Shown: in pieces, positions 33,755 through 43,469 of the stretch | Position numbering within the stretch: position 1 is the first letter of the stretch | How the letters are laid out: each line of letters opens with the position of its first letter | Origin: Cristatella mucedo | Lineage: Eukaryota; Bryozoa; Phylactolaemata; Cristatellidae | Assembly (NCBI GenBank): GCA_009760855.2 | Contig: WPIO01000016.1 | Span: 2,992,001 to 3,056,000, forward strand | Direction of reading: 5' to 3' | Length of the DNA stretch: 64,000 nucleotides | Program-made: the position numbers and the translations under genes | Notes under the pieces: model-generated | Databases searched by the model: none | The model's input: the letters and a program-made list of their open reading frames with translations, nothing else | What the model was told of the DNA's origin: nothing

Positions 33755-33905
33755 ATATATAATTCATTTGCACGGTGCCCTAAGAGAACTTAATTCTCAA
33801 TTCAGGGGCTTCACATATGCCTCGGGGCTCGAGCCCACGACCTCAGCCAGACCTTGGTCGGGGCGAGCACTTTAACCACTTGACCAAACTAGCTCGGCGT
33901 AGCCT
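33755..33905 (-). repeat. SINE S1, well preserved
   Basis: On the minus strand: A-box TTTGGTCAAGTGGTTAAAG, B-box GGGCTCGAGCCCC, then TAAGTTCTCTTAGGGCACCG and an ATTATATATAAT tail. The 3' end matches CR1 family A. Confidence 0.75.
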
Positions 33906-33984
33906 ATCTAAATCCTTTCTTAAAGATGCAGGGACATAACCGGAGGCCAAGGACATATTGATTACGTTAGTAAGTTAGTTAGTT

Positions 33985-34175
33985 AGTTGGTTAGACAGGG
34001 CAGCTGCATATCCAAACCAAAAAACTAAAGGCACGGTTCCTAAAGGATTTGAGGTTCGGACAAGGTTAAAAAAAAGCGGGCGGTGCCTAGCCGGTCGGAT
34101 GAGCAGTTGCGATAGGTAGACTGTAGCCAGAGAATGAAGGGACCTAAAAGTGAGAGGAGCCGCCGGAGCTCCTGC
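33985..34175 (-). mobile_element. CR1-A internal fragment
   Basis: ACTAAAGGCACGGTTCCTAA, AGGATTTGAGGTTCGGAC and GAATGAAGGGACCTAAAAGT blocks; no tail. Confidence 0.65.
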
Positions 34176-34242
34176 AGTCAGTGCTTGACTGCTTGCACTG
34201 ACAGCCAGTGTACTTCGGAAAAGAGTTGTTGTTTCTTCGTGG

Positions 34243-34414
34243 TACTCGACGCTTTGTAAATACTGCTAACGGGTCAGCTGCGCATTTCTTTTGTTTTGGG
34301 CCTATCTCTCAGTGAGCAAGAAATGGAATACTCGACGCTTTGTAAATACTGCTAACGGGTCAGCTGCGCGTTTCTTTTGTTTTGGGCCTATCTCTCAGTG
34401 AGCAAGAACTGGAA
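34243..34414. repeat. 86-bp direct tandem duplication
   Basis: Two units starting TACTCGACGCTTTGTAAATA, nearly identical (A/G and A/C differences near the ends). A recent local duplication in an intron. Confidence 0.92.
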
Positions 34415-35389
34415 AAAGCGGCTGCTCACCCCAACCTTTTAAAGTCCTACTTGGCAAAAACAGAAAGCATCTGGACACTTTAACCATCCGAAATCGAGAT
34501 ACCTATGCAATTTTGACCATCGCTTGTAGTACTGTCTTTTGTTGAAAAATGCACAATTTCCTGTGCGTTTTTGTAAAATACTATTTTTACTGTAAGAGCA
34601 ACAGAGAGGTAATTAGTTTTGCAACTTGCATATCGTAGAATTGGTACTGTGCGTAATTAAGGTGTCCTACATGTCGACTACTTGAACTTTAAATGTTACA
34701 CTCAAAAGACTGCTTCTATAGCTACTCATCGTAGTCGCTCCTTCGCGAGTATGCTCGGGTATTCTCAAATATTCTCGAGAATTCTCAAGTATTCTTACAT
34801 ACTAACAAGCATTAGAGGTCGCTATCACCAGTGAATGACTAAACGTCGCACAAACTTTGTCGTTCTCCCAAGACCAGACGGCTTCGACCAATCAACGGCA
34901 GGGTAACCGAATGAAGTAAATAAAGTTTCACAGCCTGACCAATGGGGCTTCGCTTGTTTTCGTAATCCAAGATTTCTAGTCGCTCGCTTTCTTTGCCACG
35001 ACGCTGCAAGGAATTCACGATTGATCAGTCCATGCCGGGAAAAAATTGTAATCCGACCCTTAAGGCTTAGCGTGCTTTGCCCTTATTCACTCACTGCTTC
35101 GCTAGTTTCACCCTCTAATTTTTCTCAGACCTTCTATTAAAAATACGTCAAGAGTCTCTGTCATGAACTTCTCAAGGACTGCTTGCATTAGGTGAGCGGT
35201 ACGTGACTCGAATAGACAAATTGACAGAGCACACAGTCGTTCGAGTTATTGGCCAAGATATGTATGCATATATTATGTCCATATTGCACAACGAGTTACA
35301 TAAAAAGCTTTTAAATGCTAATCTTACCATATGATCTGTCGCACAAAAATCCTTTCACGCAAACGTTATCATCTCTACTGATTATTATG
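34415..35389. other. Intron sequence without recognised gene
   Basis: No ORF or repeat family recognised, apart from a short iteration of TATTCTCAAATATTCTCGAG at about 34758. Confidence 0.35.
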
Positions 35390-35655
35390 TAATGTAACAC
35401 ATCTCCGTCTGTAGCTCCACAAAGCCATAAAGACTATGTTGGTGTTACGCTGGAGTGTAATGTAGAGGGCGCTCACAGCCTAAGCGGTTTTCGGTATGCA
35501 TCCGGCAGCCAACAGACTTCGTCTCACTGAACAAAGAGAAAGTGGGAAGCATGGCAGAGTCAGGAGAGCAGATGAGGTAGTGAGTAGCATGGAAGTAGCA
35601 GCTCTGGACCTCTGAAGAGGATGAGCCACAGTCGGCAGCAGGAGAGTAGTTGTCG
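35390..35655 (-). mobile_element. CR1-B 3' end
   Basis: TAATGTAACACATCTCCGTC, CTCCACAAAGCCATAAAGAC and GAGTCAGGAGAGCAGATGAG; truncated at GGAGAGTAGTTGTCG. Confidence 0.85.
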
Positions 35656-35989
35656 CGTCCCCCAATTATCTTACTATTGCCCTATAGTGCAACTGCTTTG
35701 CTAAAAACTATACGGCTGTCATACTGACTCAGCTGTGCCACTTCGAATTGCACTCATCGCTAGACTATATGCGTTCGCTTTCTTTAGAGAAAAGCATGCC
35801 GCTGAGGCTAGTAGATGGCTGGAGTTTCTAACTGGAGTTTCGTCAAGCCATCCGAACTCACTCGCCTTGCTAAATAACTATTTCCCCGCACTTGTATAAT
35901 CTCTACGCCCAGGTATCGTCATTGAGTCGTGGCCATGCAAAGAATGCAACGTAATTCATATAATTATAATCAATCGTGCTTTCACTTAG

Positions 35990-36185
35990 GCTACCAGCCC
36001 ACTGTGTTTGCCCCGAATCTGCTGACGTCGTACAACTATCCTCGCAACTATCCTGGAGGTACGAGTGTCAGCTGGCTTGTCGCAGCGTACGCAGGAAGAG
36101 TAATTCAGCTCAATTTCATTGACTTCAATTTGACGGACACTCAAGACTGCGTAAGGCTGGTGTCGCCCATATTTGGCATAAATGC
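35990..36185 (+). CDS. CUB6, first-half exon
   Basis: Acceptor TTTCACTTAG and donor ATGC|GTAAGT at 36186. It is 196 nt, the shortest first half, phases 1 to 2. Cysteine 1 is replaced by tyrosine and cysteine 2 by serine (SVSWLV), but SYNYPRNYPGG keeps the NYP..Y motif and IQLNFIDFNL is the standard strand. Cysteine 3 is present (QDCVRLVSP). Confidence 0.85.
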
Positions 36186-36244
36186 GTAAGTATTCTGCAA
36201 TTAATGTCTTACCTGCTGGGCTGTGCCTTTGAACCCTTGTGCAG

Positions 36245-36390
36245 ACCGCAACTTTTATGTAGAGCAAAATACTGCGGACGCGAAATTCCGCAGCTATACG
36301 AATCAATATCGTCCTCCATAACGGTATATATGGACACGCTAAACCATTGGAATCTATCATCTGGATTCAACGCATCCATCGTTTCTCCAG
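36245..36390 (+). CDS. CUB6, second-half exon
   Basis: Acceptor CCCTTGTGCAG and donor CCAG|GTAAGA at 36391. It is 146 nt, the longest second half, because about seven residues (PQLLCRA) precede the canonical KYCGREIP. The intron before it is only 59 bases. SSSITVYMDT and GFNASIVSP complete the fold. Cysteine 4 pairs with cysteine 3 of the previous exon; there is one extra cysteine (LLC). Confidence 0.86.
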
Positions 36391-36678
36391 GTAAGACATG
36401 CAGTCTCACTTTTGGTGGAATAAATCTGTGCCTCCGACAGCCTCCAACTGACGTCACCGTACGAGGCACCTGACTGTAGCCATCGGGCGATACGATCGCC
36501 CCGTTGCCTGCGAGCTTACTGCTAGAGGGACTCGCATCAACAGATTACCATTGTGTAAGAAGCAGTTTAGTAGCAATGCTTTTGCGCCTCATCCACGTTA
36601 TGAATGCTGTGAAACAGCACTCTCCACGCCCGCTCCTCAGGAGAGATACCAACAGCCTTCCGAAGTGAGGAGTAAGTC

Positions 36679-36727
36679 GGAGAGAGAGAGAGAGAGAGAG
36701 GAGAGAGTGAGAAACAGAGAGACAGAG

Positions 36728-36792
<65 letters not shown>

Positions 36793-36795
36793 TGG
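36679..36795. repeat. GA microsatellite
   Basis: Long purine-only (GA)n runs on the plus strand with GACAGAGAAACAGA interruptions. The Arg-Glu ORF through it is not a gene. Confidence 0.95.
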
Positions 36796-39207
36796 GGAAG
36801 TTTTTGCTGACCCAATGCCAAACCTTTGACGTTAATGTTGAACAACTTGACCGTGTGGGAATAAAGTGTACACGCTGTAGATAGGAGGAAGCTTATTCGA
36901 GCATTCTCCAAATTGTTCACTTGTGAAGACTAACTCTGCTTCGGGGACAGTGAGACCAGTCTGTTCAAGGTAAAATGAATTACCTGCAACCACGTGTAAA
37001 GGCGGCTGTTACTTGTTGACAGCTCAACGACGAGCTTCAAAGCCACGCAATTCGGTGAAGGAATAAAGCACCCGTCCGTCGCCTGGCATCTGTCGGTGTA
37101 ATGCTCAAGGGGGATTAAAGCAGCGTCGAGCTCTTGCTGATTTCTAGAAGTGTGCTGCGTTTTTCTGGATTTTTCCGAGACTACGCGTGGGTGATTTCGT
37201 GATTTCGCCGCAATGATGTTTATTGCCATATCAACTGCCCCATTTTTTGCCTTTATGACTACGGGGGACTGCTGTGCGCGGAGCCACTGGCGAACCTGGT
37301 AGCATTCCACTTGCTCGTTTTCTTCCCCTCCCTAGACACTTTGTCGCTACCCCCCTTCCACCCAATTTGGAGAAGCAATAGCGTAAAGGAGAGTGCCGCT
37401 ATGAGAGCTTCCACGCCCCCTCCAAATGTGCTATTACCGCGCTTCAATTGAGACTTGTGAAACAGTTTGCTGACGCTCATGTCGCTAGCCTCCGAATACC
37501 TTCGAGGCTGCTGCTACATCCCTCACTTTTTTGAGGCAAAACGCCGGCATCTTTGTGGAACTGCAAATGACGACGACGGCCATTTAGAGCCGGGCACTCT
37601 CTGAGTAGCTTTCTAGAAGCTCTAGTTCTCTGACAGAAAGCGGGCTTGGAAAGTGTCGTCGAAGTAGCACCGGACATCCCGGACTTCCCGGACTGCCAAA
37701 GTCGGTAGCTATGCCGTGCTGGTTGAGAAAGTAGTACAGAAACACAACGCATTTCGACAGAGCATGTAGCCCAACTTAAGGGAGAACTCTTTCAAGTGTA
37801 GCGATTTAGGCATGGCGTCGTGTGCGGTTGTACTATTTACATTTCTCAATCTAGCCAATGTAACGCCATGGTCTTAGAGCACCGGCACTTCAACCGATTT
37901 ATTTCGACCGGCAGCATGCCATGTTTGTAAAATCGGCGTTTCGGTAAGGCGGTGGACTAAAATTCCTGCTCTGGTTTTGTCGTAATTTCATAATTAACTG
38001 CATTTCAAAAGCCTCCCAGCGGCACTTGTTCAACTCAGGAATTTGCTAGCTGGCTGTTATCCAGCTCATACCCCACAAACTAGCTAAATGTAAAGCAGAG
38101 GAGAACCGATTGGGGTGAGGCGAGGCCAGAGACGAACCGGTCTGAAGTCGCCAGTAATAGGTCGTAATAAAAATAGCTTGAGGTTCGTCTCTCTTTGTGC
38201 TTCGAGTGCTAATCTCGGCCTAGTGGATTGAGGTCTTTTCTTGGCCACCACCCAAACGGAGTGCTGGGATTGGAACCTCTTAAAGTAACCCTGGATTCGG
38301 GAGACGCATTGATTGTTGCGACAGTAAAGATGGCGGCAACGGCGAAAAGACTTTCGAAATCCTGGAAAATAGTTTGCATTAAAGTCTAACTATGTAGCAA
38401 AATAGCCAAACGTTGACGCCCACATCCACAGCATACATAGTGTCTGTAAAAATATTTCATCTGCAGTAGGCGCTATGTACACGCCTCATTAGTGTTACCG
38501 TAGCTGGTTGTGCTAGGTCTGCTTTATTGCCTCTGCCCAGGATGACATTAATTTGAGGAGTGATAAGTAAAACAATCGCATGTGATATCAGCCAGATTAG
38601 GGATCCGTGGACACTAGTCCCATTTCCTAAAACAATGTATTTCATAAGCTTTTAGTAGGCAGCATACAAGTCCAACTCATATAACAGCGAGTCAGATGTA
38701 GGGCTTCCCGTTGAGCTCATGCTATAGCTGGACACCTGCCACGCTCACCTGTCGCCCTCACTTGGCTATTAACGGGCTGTTCTGGGTCGCGGGCGTGGAC
38801 TTAGTGCACTAATGCGTACGTGCACCCTTCAGCTACCGAAATCTACTGATGTCCTCAGCTTTTGCTACCACACATACAGCTCGCGAGACATTGTTCGTGG
38901 CGCCAGCTTTGCCGCTAGGCTTCGGGCGTCAAAAAGAAACGATTGAATCCCAAAAACGTTAGGGCAGAAGCCGCTCAACGTGCATGCAGCAGCACGGTGT
39001 AATAGTGCAAACAATGTCTCTGCAATTGAACCATTTTCATCGCAGCGAATTCCATTGCTGGCGCCAGCAGTAGCCGACGCTAGAACGAGGCTACTACGAG
39101 ACTTCCGGGAAGACGCCGGACGCGCTTTTCACTGCTTTCCGTAACAAGCCGAGCACCGTAGAATAGCATCGAGCACAGCACTGCCGAATTCGAGTATTCA
39201 ATTGCAG
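36796..39207. other. CUB6-CUB7 intron, mostly unassigned
   Basis: ORFs of up to 126 codons on the minus strand (36930-37310, 37477-37752) lack motifs. A possible tRNA-like SINE head (GGCCTAGTGGATTGAGG, then GGGATTGGAACCTC) lies at about 38210-38285, with low support. No CUB exon. Confidence 0.35.
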
Positions 39208-39436
39208 AATGCCACGAGACTTTGTACGGAAGTGGCAGCTTTGCATTCTACACCCACGGAATAGATAGCACTGCTAAGATGTATATGCGCTGCTGGAAAG
39301 TGGTGCCAGACCCTGGAAAATACCTCACGCTCTACGTGAGCAACTATTCGGTCGGGATTCAAAGCAACTTTACCTACGCTTATGGATTCCTGAGTGTCTA
39401 TGGACCGGAAGTATACGACCAAGACATCCTCGGAAG
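39208..39436 (+). CDS. CUB7, first-half exon
   Basis: Acceptor TCAATTGCAG and donor GAAG|GTATGC at 39437. It is 229 nt, phases 1 to 2. Cysteine 1 is in CHETLYGSG and cysteine 2 in RCWKV; GKYLTLYVSNYS is the L-x-F strand. The third cysteine is absent (YGFLSVYGPE). The FYTHG segment stands where SPNYP would be. Confidence 0.84.
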
Positions 39437-40404
39437 GTATGCTTGGATGCGGATGGCTCTGCTAGCAGCAGCAGCAGTAGCTAGGCGTTGTGAGCACTGT
39501 GAGCGTTGGTAGCATCGCTGGCGTCTAATAATGCTACATGTGTCTCAACAGAGAAAGGAGTGCTCACGAGTAAGGCTTCCAGCCTCTGCGCTCGATCAGT
39601 AGGTGATTTGGTTACTTTCTTGTTTTGCATAAACCATTGCTGCTGGCGCTCACCTTAGCTCTTCTGCACTTGCGCTGTCTGCAAACAGGTCCAGGCAGCG
39701 TAGCCTTAGGCAGAGCTGGAGGCTGTGGAGTCTTGCTATAAGTGCACTACGTCGTTTAGTGGACGAATCTCAAATGCCACCGTCAAATGACGGCTAAGAC
39801 TTCTCTGACTTGCAAGTGTCGCAGACAATAGCAGGAAAACCCAAGCTGTTACCCTAGTACTTGGCCCATAAACATTATGGGGAACGATCCAGTGAAAATC
39901 AAGACGCACCGGACTATCGTGTCAAAATTAGCCAATCCTACGTGTCACAAAAAATGAACTAGTTGCTCTGCCAGGAAGTCTCTCATTTTGAGCTGTATGT
40001 CGACGAAATAGGGCAAAAGTTCACCGCTGCTGCTACTCGCGGCTCACGAGAGGAACGTGAGGAGACAAGCTCTGGCACAGCATCCACCGCATCACGTGCT
40101 GTATGCACCTGCGTACCACGTGACGTAAGACCGATTAGTAGCTCTATAGTGCTGAGTTACCCTACGACACCTACCAAGTTAAATCAATTTTCAATTTTCT
40201 AAAAAAGTGCGCCGTTTACAGAGACCGAGCGGTGAAAGGTGGGAATGCTGTGCTGTAGTTTGCTAAGTGTATGAGAGATGGAAGTACGGCCGAAGCTAAT
40301 AACCGAGTCTTCCACGCTCTTATTTGCCTGGTGTCCGGCGATAAACGTTATGTAAAGTCCCTTTAACTGAATATGCTGCTTGTTTTGAGTTAAGCTGGTT
40401 TGTT
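39437..40404. other. Intron sequence without recognised feature
   Basis: Short ORFs only. An AGCAGCAGCAG run at about 39465 follows the CUB7 donor. Confidence 0.35.
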
Positions 40405-40515
40405 CCCGGGATTAACGTGGTCGCCCCAACCGAGGTCTGGCTGAGGTAGTGGGCTCGAGCCCCACAGCACATGTGATGTTCGTGAATAGAGATTAAGTTC
40501 TCTTAGGGCACTACA
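40405..40515 (+). repeat. SINE S1, 3' part
   Basis: CCAACCGAGGTCTGGCTGAG, B-box GGGCTCGAGCCCC, then GAGATTAAGTTCTCTTAGGG. Same family as 33755-33905; the A-box is decayed. Confidence 0.7.
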
Positions 40516-41001
40516 GAAAGTAGTAGAGTAGCATTTTTATATTTGTACTGGAATTTTTATATTTGTAGTCCTTTTAGAGATTTCTTTCTTGATTTCACTT
40601 AAATTCTAGATGAAAAGAACGTCGACGTCTCGGCGCTATCTCGGCCAAGAGTGTGAAACTAAGTAGACGTGCTTGGGTACCTGCACTGCTGCAGAACACA
40701 CAGCAGTCATCCAGGGAGCCCGGTGAGGTGGGCTACAACGGAGCGTATTGTGGGAACGCACGGTAGAGCGCAAAAGGAAGACACATTTTTCATTTTCGAA
40801 TTTTTCGACTTTTTCATTCAATTGCGGACCAGGAGCCGGAGCATCGAGAGGGCACGATTAGGGCACGCTAGTGCAGCACGTTGTAATTGAGCGAGTGCTG
40901 AGAAGGCGAAGAGAGGCAAGCCGTGTTCAGCCTATAGCGCTAGAGGTGTGGATAGACCAGTTACGTGGGCAATAGCGGTCAGCTGACTCGACGACCTAGT
41001 T

Positions 41002-41189
41002 CAGCGGTTCTCAACTTGTGGCTCTCGACCTCTTTGAGGGTCAAGCGACCCTTTCACAGGGGTCGCCATTCACGATCGGCAAGCAGGGCGTCTCCAGATA
41101 TTGCACACAATAGTTTATGTTTGGACGTCGCCGCAGCATGAGGAACTGTATTAAAGGGTAGAGGCATTAGGAAGGTTGAGAAACACTTG
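41002..41189. mobile_element. SPIN-like non-autonomous hAT element
   Basis: 188 bp. Left end CAGCGGTTCTCAACTTGTGG, then CGACCCTTTCACAGGGGTCG; right part GAGGAACTGTATTAAAGGGT, then GGCATTAGGAAGGTTGAGAA. These match, from memory of the family, the non-autonomous SPIN hAT elements, whose ends are CAGCGGTTCTCAACC and GGTTGAGAACCACTG. The flanking 8-mers (ACCTAGTT and CCTTGATT) are not a clean target duplication, so the copy is old or its right end has drifted. It has no transposase. Confidence 0.75.
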
Positions 41190-41484
41190 CCTTGATTATA
41201 TAGCAGCAGAAGAACCCTATTTGCAACGACTTCCACTTGTGTTGGGCAATTCAGAAGCGCTCGCTGCTACCTGTATCGTCAAGTAGGAGCACCTTACCCC
41301 TTATGCAGAGACAAAGGGGCATTGCTACCCAGGATGCGTAAATGTGGCAGCACTTACGTGGGCCGAAGTGGAAGATTTAGCTCTAATCCAATGAATTCCT
41401 GCGATTAAGTTTAAGTTAAATTAAAATTGTAATTAAATTAAAAATAAATAAATAAAAATAGCACGCGATTAAATAACAATTACA

Positions 41485-42143
41485 TTTGACCCTCGCTTAT
41501 CGTGATTAATCCGTTCCCTTCTTTGCCGTGGCATGTGAATTTCGAGAAGTGGGATTCTTTATTTATAAATCAAATATTTTCATAATTAGAGCATAGAAGA
41601 CCTGTTTATGACCCTCTAAATACGTTTTTCACATTTTTAGAGCTCTCCGGACAAGACATAACACCGCTTCAGTCACCATTACACTCGTATTACCAAATAT
41701 ATTAGACGAAAAAAGAGAAAATAAGACACACTGGACTTTAAAAACATCGTATCGTTATTACTGTACATTTAGTTGCCCAAGCACACAATTTTTACGCACA
41801 AACATCAAGCTATGAAAATAGTGCGTTGGTTGATGAAGCGATTAGGATGAGGAGATGTACAGCACAGCATAGTGGAGCAAGCTTACTGCTCCTCTGAAGG
41901 CGCGACTTCAGTAGGAGAGTCTTCATGCGGTGCAGTCTCTTCAAAGGTGAGTCGTGGTCTTCTTCCGTGTTCCATACATACATTAACTTTAATTTTAATT
42001 TAGGAATGTTTAATCGACCCAGACAAACGAGGGCGCTGCATCATTCTCAATACTTCGTTCAAATTTTAGTTGAATATACAGGTCATTCAAAAAACCACGA
42101 TAGAGTGAAGCCACAAAATTCGAACCGCGAAGTAGCGAGGACG
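41485..42143. mobile_element. Possible MITE with CCTCGCT ends
   Basis: Left end TTTGACCCTCGCTTATCG and right end CGAAGTAGCGAGGACGAC form imperfect inverted repeats (CCTCGCT on both sides). The AT-rich interior has no ORF. The ends recall Tigger/pogo-type elements, but this assignment is weak. Confidence 0.4.
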
Positions 42144-43469
42144 ACTTTATTTATGGCAAATAGGGGAGCAATTTAATAAAAGCGTTAATACAACGCAACT
42201 AAGAATAAAAGTCTAGATTAGTGAACAGTGCATGGACAAGACGTAATGGTTTCAATCGGTGTTCTTTCAGCTGAGACAGTCCCAGAGCATTTATTTTCAG
42301 AGGCTCTGGTCGAGATCCAGATTGTCTTTAAGAAAGTGACGGCAGATATTGCTGGTCACAACTTGCTTAATGCGACCGGTTACATCTCAAACTTTTTATG
42401 TATACAATTATGACTTAAGTAAAATCTAGAAAACTAACAGCGATATTATATATAAGTCAGAACTGTCGAGACGGTCTTCATACACTGAAAGCAAAACTGA
42501 CTTAACGGCATCCAATTTTTAACCAAAGCTTATTGGCACCTACTTGCAAGGTTTTACCTTTTGATGTCAGAATTTAGTTGTCGGTCTGCACCGCTTGTTC
42601 AATCGTCTTTATTAGACCAAAAATAGGGAAACTGGGTGGAAGTTGCAGAACTTATTCAGGTCTTGTGTCTGCTTCTTAATTAGTCATTTAAATAGAGCCT
42701 CTTTAAGTTATGACCCGGGCTCAGGATAGGTTTCCAACGCTAGTTATTTAGATCAGAAGTAAATCTAGGCATCCCAAAATGAGAACGATAGGCACAGGGT
42801 CTAATGGAGATGTATTGTCTACAGGGCTGGCAATCTTGTGTCGGTGGAAGATTAACTTTTTTGAAGAGGCCAGCAGGGCTAGGCTTGAAGACAGGTGTGA
42901 AGGCATCGCGAGGAAGAGGGAGAAGTGTAGAAACGTCCGATTTCTGATAAAATCTATGACCGAAAGTCGATACGGCAGACCGAAAACTAGGCAAACGATC
43001 TGCTGAAATACTACCAGGATCGTTGGAAATAGTTCTGACCTGTAAGAAATATATGGTTCATTTTACAGCGCCTAAAGAATACTTAGCATAGGCCACAGGG
43101 CTCGAGCATGAGACATCGGCCATTAAATGTATTTTTCCAGGACATCAGTCATTAAAGGCGATCTTTTTTAAGCCTCTATGCAATACTAGGGCTTGCTTGA
43201 GCCCATTAAAAGATTAGCTAGTGTTGTAATCTAAATTTTCCGATTGATCAGCTTTGACTTTAGTGTTAAGAGCTAACAGCTAAGCTATAAGAGCTAGGCT
43301 TGCAATTAGCCATGGTGCATTGATACAAACTACCGTTGTTCTCGTATGGAAGTAAGCTTACAGCCATTAGCGATCTACTGAATAATTCTTAAGGCTTGAA
43401 AGAAAGAGTCCTTGTGAACTGGCTTAGCAAACTTCTGCAGTAACCCTTCAGCTGCAGACTGTATGGCAG
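42144..43469. other. Intron sequence; partial SINE S1 at about 43060-43190
   Basis: Mostly unassigned AT-rich DNA. At 43060-43190 the minus strand shows a decayed S1-like order (GGGCTCGAGC B-box, TTTACAGCGCC tail). Confidence 0.35.

Noticed and set aside
36551-36829. Arg-Glu-rich plus-strand ORF
   Set aside because: Translation of a GA microsatellite.
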